64,000 bases of DNA, taken from an uncultured bacterium (GTDB lineage: Bacteria; Bacillota; Clostridia; Oscillospirales; Oscillospiraceae). The notes under the pieces are model-generated. The model made no database searches and was not told where the DNA came from. It worked only from the letters and a program-made list of their open reading frames with translations. The stretch covers positions 17,198 through 81,197 of the forward strand of contig CAMWRX010000003.1 of assembly GCA_947176765.1 (NCBI GenBank). The letters run 5' to 3'. Below are positions 57,527-64,000 of the stretch, in pieces. Position numbers and translations under genes: made by a program. Within the stretch, counting starts at the first letter, position 1, and every line of letters begins with the position of its first letter.

Positions 57527-57781
57527 TTATGCCCTCCTTCTGTGGTCTGTGGGAATGCCCCCGGAGCGCCGGGGGGCGTGCTTTTCATAGTAGCGCTCCA
57601 GGTGCCGGGCTACCGCCCGCACATCCCGGTACATGGAGCGCAGGGGACGGATGCGCCCGTCCAGCTGCTGCCTGCGCTCCTCGCTGCCCGCCTCCCGGCT
57701 GGCGCGCTCCAATTCCACGATGCGGCTGCGCAGCGCGGCCGCCGTCTGCTCATATTCCAGCGATAGTTCGTATAGTGTCAC
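57527..57781 (-). CDS. Small coiled-coil hypothetical protein
   Basis: 84 residues, almost wholly helical and charged (LSLEYEQTAAALRSRIVELERASREAGSEERRQQLDGRIRPLRSMYRDVRAVARHLERYY), with heptad-like Leu/Ile spacing. ATGA overlap with the upstream gene and three bases before the sigma-like gene, so the three form one operon. Proteins of this kind pair with sigma-like HTH proteins in Firmicutes; function unknown. Confidence 0.6.
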   Translation of the reverse strand: MTLYELSLEYEQTAAALRSRIVELERASREAGSEERRQQLDGRIRPLRSMYRDVRAVARHLERYYEKHAPRRSGGIPTDHRRRA

Positions 57782-58020
57782 AATGTCTCCTTTTCACTTC
57801 TACCCACCCGGCGCAGCCTGTGGGCGAAATAGCTCCGGGCGTAGCGGCCCAGGCAGTCCTCGCAGACCGCCCCAACCTCCAGCTCAAAATAGGGATCCCC
57901 CGGGTACAGCTCCCCCCTGCACAGAGAACACCGGAACTCCAGGGGAGCCGGAGGCCCCACTCCTCCCGTTCCCGCTCCCTTCCGCATATTTTTGAAATCT
58001 TTTTGAAAAATGGTTGACAA
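57778..58020 (-). CDS. Small double zinc-knuckle protein
   Basis: 80 residues if started at TTG 58020, which has GGAGG five bases upstream; ATG 57987 (69 residues) has no good ribosome site. Two CxxC pairs (CSLCRGELYPGDPYFELEVGAVCEDC) form a treble-clef or ribbon-like zinc site. First gene of the operon with the coiled-coil and sigma-like proteins. Its 5' end overlaps the divergent tRNA promoter. Confidence 0.6.
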   Translation of the reverse strand: MSTIFQKDFKNMRKGAGTGGVGPPAPLEFRCSLCRGELYPGDPYFELEVGAVCEDCLGRYARSYFAHRLRRVGRSEKETL

Positions 58021-58042
58021 ATCCTCCTCCTGCTGTTATAAT
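58014..58042 (+). promoter_or_regulatory. tRNA-Thr/tRNA-Tyr promoter
   Basis: Perfect TTGACA (58014-58019) and TATAAT (58037-58042), 17-base spacer, 31 bases before tRNA-Thr. Confidence 0.9.
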
Positions 58043-58073
58043 AAGCTCCGCTGTGAATGCGGAAGGCTTCTGT

Positions 58074-58149
58074 GCTGGTGTAGCTCAGCCGGTAGAGCAG
58101 CTGATTTGTAATCAGCAGGTCGGGGGTTCGAATCCGTCCACCAGCTCCA
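58074..58149 (+). tRNA. tRNA-Thr (anticodon TGT)
   Basis: Acceptor GCTGGTG/CACCAGC, anticodon stem CTGAT-TTGTAAT-type loop reading TGT, T-arm GGGGGTTCGAATCCGTCC, encoded CCA. 76 bases. Confidence 0.95.
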
Positions 58150-58173
58150 CCTTTCTTCCGCCCAACTGAATAT

Positions 58174-58258
58174 GGAGGAGTACCCAAGTGGCCAAAGGGG
58201 ACAGACTGTAAATCTGCTGGCTTTGCCTTCGATGGTTCGAATCCATCCTCCTCCACCA
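58174..58258 (+). tRNA. tRNA-Tyr (anticodon GTA)
   Basis: 85-base class II tRNA with a long variable arm; anticodon stem CAGACTGTAAATCTG (GTA); acceptor GGAGGAG/CTCCTCC; encoded CCA. 24 bases after tRNA-Thr, same transcript. Confidence 0.95.
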
Positions 58259-58259
58259 A

Positions 58260-58320
58260 GGCGGTCGGCAGACCGCCAGGACCGGTCGTTCGCCCTCAGG
58301 GCGAATGACGGTCCTTTTGT
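58260..58320 (+). terminator. tRNA-Tyr downstream hairpin and terminator
   Basis: GGCGGTC-ggca-GACCGCC, then tcgttcgccc-tca-gggcgaatga stem and TTTTGTTTT. Covaries with the unit at 10294-10354. Confidence 0.85.
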
Positions 58321-58812
58321 TTTCCCGCTTTTGCCCTGCTGGCAGGTACGCCCCTGCCGGGGGCGTTACTTTCTCTCACGCGAGAGAAAGTAACCAAAGA
58401 ACGCGCTTAGGGGCTGCGCCCCTAAGAACCCCGTTACGGGAGAGCCCGGTTCGGTACGTGAGAATGGCCCTTCCGGCGCGCAGGGGTTCGACGCAGGCAC
58501 CCCTTATTTGTGCTGCCGCTTGTGTCTGGGCACTGGGCATCGGTTAGGTCCTCGGGGCTACGCCTGGGTGGGCGGACCGTTTGCTTTGGAGCGGTGGTCG
58601 TTCACGTGTCGAACCTCCTTTCTTAATTTAAAACGCACGTTCGATTTCGTTCCCTAAGATACCACGCCATACCGTGGAAGTCAAGGCCGTGGAAGAGGAT
58701 TTTTTGCGGCAAAATTTTTTAAAAGACCTGATAAATGGACAGGTATTTCAGGAAACGTTGCACACTCCCCCGCCGCGAAACCCGGATTTACAAAGGTTTT
58801 ACATCTTATCTG
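58321..58812. repeat. Gene-free region with REP-like hairpins
   Basis: Contains gttactttctct-cacgcg-agagaaagtaac (58365-58394, perfect 12-base stem) and cttaggggc/gcgcccctaag (58406-58426), the build of dispersed intergenic palindromic elements. From 58440 to 58812 I see no coding frame with a ribosome site and no RNA gene. Confidence 0.5.
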
Positions 58813-58841
58813 TTGACGCGCCGGCATCCGGGGGTTATGAT
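58813..58841 (+). promoter_or_regulatory. Promoter of alpha/beta hydrolase gene
   Basis: TTGACG (58813-58818), 17-base spacer, TATGAT (58836-58841). Confidence 0.7.
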
Positions 58842-58865
58842 GGACAAAACAAATGGGAGGCCGCT

Positions 58866-59828
58866 ATGAAGAAGAAAACAACAGTTGGACTGCTTGGGCT
58901 GGCGGCGGCGGGGGCCGGCGTAGCCGGCGGCTGGGCCGCCTTGGGCAATTACCTATATAGTCAGATGATGCTGCCCCAGGCGCGTGATCCGGGGCAGGAG
59001 GACGGCAACCCGGCGCAGAATGAGGGCCGGCTTTGGGCCCGGGGCCGGGAGGGCTTCCGGGAGGCCACCATCCAGGCGCTGGACGGCCTCATTTTATGGG
59101 CCGCCCTGGTTCCGGGCCGTCAGGACTGCCACCGCTGGGCCGTCTGCGTCCATGGCTATCATGACACCTATGAGTCCATGGGCGCTATTGCAAGGCACTA
59201 CAGCGATCTGGGCTGGCACGTTCTGATGCCCGACCAGCGGGGCCATGGCCAGAGCGAGGGCGATTACGTGGGCTGGGGCTATGACGAGCGGCTGGATCTG
59301 GTGGGCTGGTGCAATTATATTGTCCGCAAGGATCCGGAGGCGGAGATCGTGCTCCACGGCGTATCCATGGGCGCGGCCACGGTGCTTATGGCCACCGGCG
59401 GGGCTCTGCCCCAGCAGGTAAAGGCCGCCGTGTCCGACTGCGCCTACACTACCATTGAAGCCGAGGCCCGCCATGTGCTGAGCCGTTTCCAAGAGGGGCT
59501 GCCAACCCGAGTCCCCCTCCCCTCGGGACTGTTGTTTGCCTCGCTGCGCAAGACGGCGCTGCGCCGGGCGGGCTTTGACCTGCGGGACGCCGCGCCCATC
59601 CGGGCGGTGGCTCGATCCAAAACCCCTACGTTTTTCATCCATGGCGTGGAGGACGACTTTGTGCCCCCCGCCATGATGGGCAAGCTCTACCAGGCGGCCA
59701 AGTGCCCCAAGAGCTTCTTGTGGATGCCCGGCGCCAGCCACGCGGCGTCGGTGGGGACGGATCCGAGACTGTATTGGACGGCCGTGTCCACCTTCCTAAG
59801 CGATTATTTCCCGGAAGCAGAGGAATGA
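58866..59828 (+). CDS. Alpha/beta hydrolase with N-terminal membrane anchor
   Basis: 320 residues from ATG 58866 behind GGGAGG; a longer frame crosses the promoter and is rejected. N-terminal hydrophobic segment (TVGLLGLAAAGAGVAGGWAALGNYLY). Hydrolase motifs: HGYHDTYES oxyanion region, nucleophile GVSMGA (HGVSMGAATVL), Asp in GVEDDFVPP and His in GASHAAS. This is the YqkD/Bem46-like group of extracytoplasmic or membrane-bound hydrolases; substrate unknown. Monocistronic. Confidence 0.85.
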   Translation: MKKKTTVGLLGLAAAGAGVAGGWAALGNYLYSQMMLPQARDPGQEDGNPAQNEGRLWARGREGFREATIQALDGLILWAALVPGRQDCHRWAVCVHGYHDTYESMGAIARHYSDLGWHVLMPDQRGHGQSEGDYVGWGYDERLDLVGWCNYIVRKDPEAEIVLHGVSMGAATVLMATGGALPQQVKAAVSDCAYTTIEAEARHVLSRFQEGLPTRVPLPSGLLFASLRKTALRRAGFDLRDAAPIRAVARSKTPTFFIHGVEDDFVPPAMMGKLYQAAKCPKSFLWMPGASHAASVGTDPRLYWTAVSTFLSDYFPEAEE

Positions 59829-59834
59829 CGAAAA

Positions 59835-59872
59835 AACATCCGGCCCCCAGAGCGGGCTGGATGCTTTTTTCA
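59835..59872 (+). terminator. Terminator of hydrolase gene
   Basis: catccggccc-ccagagc-gggctggatg followed by CTTTTTTC. Confidence 0.8.
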
Positions 59873-59910
59873 TTTTTTCGCAAAAACAGGCAAGAATTTC
59901 GAATTTCCCG

Positions 59911-59939
59911 TTGACAGAAGGGCTAAAAATCAATATATT
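59911..59939 (+). promoter_or_regulatory. Pullulanase promoter
   Basis: TTGACA (59911-59916), 17-base spacer, TATATT (59934-59939). Confidence 0.75.
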
Positions 59940-59998
59940 AGATGGGCTGGTACAGAATACCGGGCAGCTCTGACAAATAAGCACATTGGTTATGGGGA

Positions 59999-61927
59999 AT
60001 GAGCGTGGAATATACAACGCGATACGATAGAGAATTTGACCGGCGGTATGCCTACGACGGCAGCGACCTGGGCGCCGTGTGTACCCCGGCGCGGACGGTA
60101 TTTAAGCTGTGGAGCCCGGAAGCTGTCCGGGTAGAGCTGTTTTTATACCGGGACAGCGTCTCGGACGCCTACGACCGGCTGGCGCTGGCTCCCGGTGAGC
60201 GGGGTGTGTGGACAGTAATCGTGGAGGGAGATCTCCACGGAGTGTATTACGATTACGAGGTAGAGACGGCCTCCGGGACGGCCCGTACCGCCGACCCCTA
60301 TGCCCTGGCCTGCGGCCGCAACGGGGCCCGGAGCATGGCGGTGGATCTGTCCCGCACCAATCCGGAGGGCTTTGAGCTGGACTGCCCACCCCCGGCCCAG
60401 CCCGAGCGCATCATCTACGAGCTCCACGTAAAGGATTTTTCCTATGACGCGGACAGCGGCGTGCCGGCGCGGCTCCGGGGAAAATTTAAGGCATTTCCCT
60501 GGCGGAATGCGGACGGGCGGCTGCCCGTCTGCATGGAGCATCTGCGCTCCCTGGGCGTCACCCACGTGCAGCTTCTGCCCATCTTCGACTTCGCCTCGGT
60601 GGACGAGGGCGGGGACGAGGGGCAGTTCAACTGGGGCTATGATCCGCTGAATTACAACGTACCCGAGGGCAGCTATTCCACCGACCCGTCCGACGGAGCC
60701 GTCCGTATCCGGGAGTGCAAGGAGATGATCCAGGCCCTTCACGCCAACGGGATGCGGGTAGTGATGGACGTGGTGTACAACCACACCCATGGCGCCGACT
60801 CCTGGCTGGATCGGTCCGCGCCAGGTTATTACTACCGCAGGTGGGCGGACGGGTCGCTGTCCAACGGCTCCGGCTGCGGTAACGACGTGGCGGCGGGCCG
60901 GGCCATGGTGGACAATTATATTCTCAACTCCGTGCTGTATTGGGCGCGGGAGTACCACATCGACGGCTTCCGCTTCGACCTAATGGGCCTTTTGACGGTG
61001 GAGCTGATGAACCGCATCCGCTGGGCGCTGGACGCCGAGTTCGGCCCGGGGGAAAAGCTGGTGTACGGCGAGCCCTGGCGGGCAAACGATTCCCCCATGG
61101 AGCCCGACACCGCCTCGGCCTTGAAATACAACATTCAGCGCCTGGACCCGGATATCGCCATCTTCTGCGACACCACCCGGGACGCCGTCAAGGGCGACTG
61201 CTTCCACGGGGAGCAGCCCGGCTTTGTCAACGGAGCCATGGGGCTGGGCGAGACGATACTGGCCTCCGCCGCGGGCTGGATGGGCGGCGAGGGAGACTTC
61301 CAACCCCGATCCTGCGGGCAGATCATCAACTATGTGTCCGTCCACGACAATTACACTCTGTGGGACAAGCTGGCGCTGTGCGCCTCGGGAACCCCTTCCT
61401 ATGCGCAGCCTCAGGACAATCTGCTGGCCCAGAACAGGCTGGCGGCGTTCATCTGCTTCACCTGCCAGGGGAATATTTTCTTCCAGGCGGGGGAGGAGTT
61501 TGGCCGCACCAAGCTGGGGGATTACAACAGCTACAAGTCCTCCCCTGACGTGAACAAGCTGGACTGGCACCGGGCTTGGACCTTTGGGGGGCTGACGGAC
61601 TACTACCGGCAGCTCATCCGTCTGCGCAAGTCGCTGCCCGGGTTGTGCGACAAGTCCGCCAAGGCCGGGGAGCGCATTGTGGAGCGCAAGGTCCACCGGG
61701 ACGGGGTGGTGTCCTTCCAGGTGGAGGGCGGCGGCCCCTGCGGGGAGCGGCTGTTTGTCGCCTACAACGCCACGGGGCACGGATACGCCATCCAATTGGC
61801 CGCGGGCCGGTGGATCATCCGGGCGGACGGCACCGACGCCGACCAGCACAAGCCCCTGATCTCCCAGGGCAACTGGGTCACCGTGCAGCCCCGGAGCGGG
61901 ATGCTGCTTCAGCAAATGAGCGTATAA
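59999..61927 (+). CDS. pulA: Type I pullulanase (GH13)
   Basis: 642 residues. ATG 59999 lies against GGGGA; GTG 60005 is better spaced from it and may be the true start. CBM48 N-terminal domain (about 15-110), then the type I pullulanase signature as QFNWGYDPLNYNVPEGSYS, GH13 motif I (MDVVYNHTH), II (FRFDLMG, nucleophile Asp), III (YGEPW, acid Glu) and IV (VSVHDN). No signal peptide, so it debranches intracellular glycogen or imported maltodextrin. Monocistronic, with own promoter and terminator. Confidence 0.95.
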   Translation: MSVEYTTRYDREFDRRYAYDGSDLGAVCTPARTVFKLWSPEAVRVELFLYRDSVSDAYDRLALAPGERGVWTVIVEGDLHGVYYDYEVETASGTARTADPYALACGRNGARSMAVDLSRTNPEGFELDCPPPAQPERIIYELHVKDFSYDADSGVPARLRGKFKAFPWRNADGRLPVCMEHLRSLGVTHVQLLPIFDFASVDEGGDEGQFNWGYDPLNYNVPEGSYSTDPSDGAVRIRECKEMIQALHANGMRVVMDVVYNHTHGADSWLDRSAPGYYYRRWADGSLSNGSGCGNDVAAGRAMVDNYILNSVLYWAREYHIDGFRFDLMGLLTVELMNRIRWALDAEFGPGEKLVYGEPWRANDSPMEPDTASALKYNIQRLDPDIAIFCDTTRDAVKGDCFHGEQPGFVNGAMGLGETILASAAGWMGGEGDFQPRSCGQIINYVSVHDNYTLWDKLALCASGTPSYAQPQDNLLAQNRLAAFICFTCQGNIFFQAGEEFGRTKLGDYNSYKSSPDVNKLDWHRAWTFGGLTDYYRQLIRLRKSLPGLCDKSAKAGERIVERKVHRDGVVSFQVEGGGPCGERLFVAYNATGHGYAIQLAAGRWIIRADGTDADQHKPLISQGNWVTVQPRSGMLLQQMSV

Positions 61928-61931
61928 ACAG

Positions 61932-61964
61932 GAAAAACCGCGTCCTATGGACGCGGTTTTTTAT
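61932..61964. terminator. Bidirectional terminator
   Basis: aaaaaccgcgtcc-tat-ggacgcggttttt, between converging pullulanase and thioesterase genes. Confidence 0.9.
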
Positions 61965-61966
61965 AT

Positions 61967-62422
61967 TCACCGTCTGATTGCGTAAACCCCGGCGGCTGTT
62001 GCCAAAACTTCTTCCGGTTTGCCGGCCAGGAACACCTCCGCCTGCATCTGCCCCGAGGTGTTCCCCACCCGGACGGTGCGGGTACGCACCAGGATGTCCG
62101 CGTCCAGGGGGACAGGGCGGGCGTAGTTCACCGTCATGGTAATGGTGGGGGTGGGGACGCCGCCGCACTGGGCGGTACAGGTGACGCCCATACAGGTGTC
62201 CACCAGGGAGGCGGTGACGCCGCCGTGGACGATGCCCAGAGGGTTTGACATGGATTCGTCCGTATGGCAGGCAAACAGCAGGGAGCCTGCGGGGCCGTCC
62301 TCATCCACCAGGGCGATGTCCTTGCCGACTTGGGGCCAGGCCCGGGCGTTGGACTGGCCCCGCTGGGCGATGAACTCCGCCGCGCGGCGGCGCAGCTCGC
62401 CGCTGGGCATGATCTCTGTCAT
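61967..62422 (-). CDS. PaaI-type hotdog thioesterase
   Basis: 151 residues. Hotdog fold with the PaaI motif NPLGIVHGGVTASLVDTCMGVT (HGG, catalytic Asp) and TITMTVNYARPVPLDADILVRT. Hydrolyses an acyl-CoA of unknown identity. ATG 62422 overlaps the rqcH stop, so it is cotranscribed with it. Confidence 0.9.
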   Translation of the reverse strand: MTEIMPSGELRRRAAEFIAQRGQSNARAWPQVGKDIALVDEDGPAGSLLFACHTDESMSNPLGIVHGGVTASLVDTCMGVTCTAQCGGVPTPTITMTVNYARPVPLDADILVRTRTVRVGNTSGQMQAEVFLAGKPEEVLATAAGVYAIRR

Positions 62423-64000
62423 GGCGTCCCCTCTTTCTTTTTACCGTCCCGCAGCGCCCGCACAAAATCCTCGCTCGGGGTGACGTACACGGTGCGGTAG
62501 GTGTTGTAGATCACGTATCCCGGCTTGGCCCCGGCGGGCTTTTTGACCACCTTCACCGGGGTGTAGTCCACCGGCACCTGGCCCGAATCCCTCCCCTGGG
62601 AGAACCAGGCCGCCAGCATGGCCGCCTCGGTGAGGGACTGCTCGTCCGGCTCCGCCCCGCCGGTTTTCAGAATGACATGGGAGCCGTGGAGCTTCTGGGC
62701 GTGGAGCCACAGATCCCGCTTGTCCGCGTCCTTGGTGGTCAGGCGGTCATTCTGGCTGTTATTCTTGCCCACCAGGATGGTGAGGCCGGAGGAGGAGCGG
62801 AACTCCATGGGCTTGGCGTGGGCAATCTTTACCCGGCCCTTGGCGGTCATTTTACGCTTGTGCTGCTTGAGGTAGCCGTTGTCCATCAGCTCCTGGCGGA
62901 TCTCCTGGAGGTCGCGGTCGCCCTCGGAGAGCGTGATCATCTGTAAAACGCTGTCCAGGTAGTCCAGCTCCCGGCGGTTCTTCTCCAGCTGGATGGTCAG
63001 CATTTCCTCCGCCTTCTGGGCCTTTTTGTAGTCCTTGTAGTACTTGGCGGCGTTCTGCTGGGGGGTGAGCAGCGGGTCTAAGGGGATGTCCACGTCCTTA
63101 CCGTCCGGGTCATAGTAGTTTTGGGCCCGCAGGACGGTCTGGCCCTTGCTCATCTGGTAGAAATTGGTGGTGATGATGTCTCCGTACTGGCGCAACGTTT
63201 CCCGGTCGGCACTTTTTGCCAGGTCGCCCTCCTGGTTGACGATCTTCTTGGCGGTGCGGTTGCGGGCCTGGGTGACGGAGCGGATGAAGTCCTGCCCCCG
63301 CTGCTTCACCCGTTCCTGGGCCTCTTTCTGCTCATAGAAGTCATCCAGCAGCTCGGAGAAGGTGGGGTAGCGGCGCAGCTCCACCTTGGGGCCGTATTGG
63401 AGGACGGGCATGAAGGTGAAGTCCATGGGCTTGCCGTCTTTTATCAAAACGGTGGGGGTGAAGTCCCCGGCCCGCACCCGCTCCATGAGCTGGCAGAACC
63501 GCTCCGCCACCCCCTCCCGGCTGCCCTCGCCCTGAAACACCAACTCCCGGGCAATCAGCGGGGAGAGGCCGTTGAAGCTGTCCAGCAGCCACTTGTCCTG
63601 GCCGTCCCCCTCGGGGGCGTTGGCAAGGACGTGGGAGCGCAGTTCGTCGGGCGCCATGGCGGAGGGGTCCAGCCGCCCGGTGGGCTCAGGGAGCTGGTAG
63701 TACAGCCCCGGCATGACGGGCCGCTTGACGGACAGGTCGCCATCGGCCCGGCGCATACAGTCGGTGACCCGCCCCGCCCCGTCCAGCATGATGAGGTTGG
63801 ACTTGCGCCCAATGCACTCCAGCACCAGCCGCCGCTCCACCCGGTCCCCCAGCTCGTCCAGGGTTTCGAAGCGGAAGTCCAGCAGCCGCTCCATGGAAGG
63901 CTGGGTCAGCTCCAGCAGCCGGGCCCCGGTGAAGTGCTTGCGCAGCAGCATACAGAACATGGGGGGCGTCTCCGGGTTCTCCCGGGGCACCTTCGTGAGC
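62419..64000 (-). CDS. rqcH: RqcH/NEMF-family protein (NFACT), 5' end cut
   Basis: About 527 residues are visible; the N-terminus lies beyond the right edge, missing some 55-60 residues by family length. NFACT-N (KHFTGARLLELTQPSMERLLDFRF, LIMLDGAGRVTDC), coiled-coil middle (DDFYEQKEAQERVKQR...KAEEMLTIQLEKNRRELDYLDSVL) and NFACT-R (ILVGKNNSQNDRLTTKDADKRDLWLHAQKLHGSHVIL) are in order. RqcH binds obstructed 50S subunits with peptidyl-tRNA and adds C-terminal Ala tails for degradation; older names are fibronectin-binding protein A-like. Confidence 0.93.
   Translation of the reverse strand, partial: LTKVPRENPETPPMFCMLLRKHFTGARLLELTQPSMERLLDFRFETLDELGDRVERRLVLECIGRKSNLIMLDGAGRVTDCMRRADGDLSVKRPVMPGLYYQLPEPTGRLDPSAMAPDELRSHVLANAPEGDGQDKWLLDSFNGLSPLIARELVFQGEGSREGVAERFCQLMERVRAGDFTPTVLIKDGKPMDFTFMPVLQYGPKVELRRYPTFSELLDDFYEQKEAQERVKQRGQDFIRSVTQARNRTAKKIVNQEGDLAKSADRETLRQYGDIITTNFYQMSKGQTVLRAQNYYDPDGKDVDIPLDPLLTPQQNAAKYYKDYKKAQKAEEMLTIQLEKNRRELDYLDSVLQMITLSEGDRDLQEIRQELMDNGYLKQHKRKMTAKGRVKIAHAKPMEFRSSSGLTILVGKNNSQNDRLTTKDADKRDLWLHAQKLHGSHVILKTGGAEPDEQSLTEAAMLAAWFSQGRDSGQVPVDYTPVKVVKKPAGAKPGYVIYNTYRTVYVTPSEDFVRALRDGKKKEGTP

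Noticed and set aside
57750..58259. Minus-strand frame over both tRNA genes
   Set aside because: Its residues are translated tRNA sequence, a well-known false gene type.

Overview
The window looks like the chromosome of a GC-rich, flagellated, anaerobic gut-type Firmicute, most likely of the Oscillospiraceae (Flavonifractor/Lawsonibacter-like). This is inferred from strong AGGAGG ribosome sites, BglG/LicT and LacI regulation, a sigma-28 flagellin promoter, an RqcH homologue and CCA-encoded tRNAs. No rRNA, CRISPR array or insertion sequence was seen.

Layout. (1) 1-10292: right end of a prophage or integrative element. It has a leftward replication/DNA-modification operon (AAA ATPase, HAD enzyme, cytosine methyltransferase, helicase-methyltransferase fusion, HTH proteins), an immunity region with two divergent repressor-type genes and three operators, and a tyrosine integrase abutting the 3' half of a tRNA-Val(GAC) gene, which is the attachment site. 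(2) 10664-22745: a leftward beta-fructan operon (two ABC permeases, binding lipoprotein, carbohydrate-binding lipoprotein, surface GH32, YesL-like protein, cytosolic GH32, fructokinase), divergent from its LacI-type regulator. (3) 23161-48469: flagellin behind a sigma-28 promoter, then about 20 co-directional, mostly overlapping genes for a surface or flagellar glycan. These include CDP-glucose synthesis and dehydration, three kinds of thiamine diphosphate enzyme, a UGM-like mutase, two FkbM methyltransferases, two radical SAM/SPASM proteins and glycosyltransferases. The last part is a phosphonate block: PEP mutase, phosphonopyruvate decarboxylase, two TagD-type cytidylyltransferase domains, a CysC-like kinase, a sulfotransferase-like protein and a PHP phosphoesterase. 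(4) 48590-64000: housekeeping genes, including a PTS permease under antiterminator control, tRNA-Arg, an aconitase-superfamily hydratase, small enzymes, tRNA-Thr and tRNA-Tyr, an alpha/beta hydrolase, pullulanase, a thioesterase and RqcH.

The most novel system is the phosphonate block. Its gene set suggests that a CMP-activated phosphonate may be 3'-phosphorylated by the CysC-like kinase, handed on by the sulfotransferase-like protein, and the 3',5'-bisphosphonucleotide by-product cleared by the PHP enzyme. This would parallel the O-methyl phosphoramidate pathway of Campylobacter capsule, but with a carbon-phosphorus compound. It is an inference from gene content. The prophage part also holds two long same-strand overlapping reading frames, one of them a cytosine methyltransferase with a stop codon inserted into its catalytic motif.
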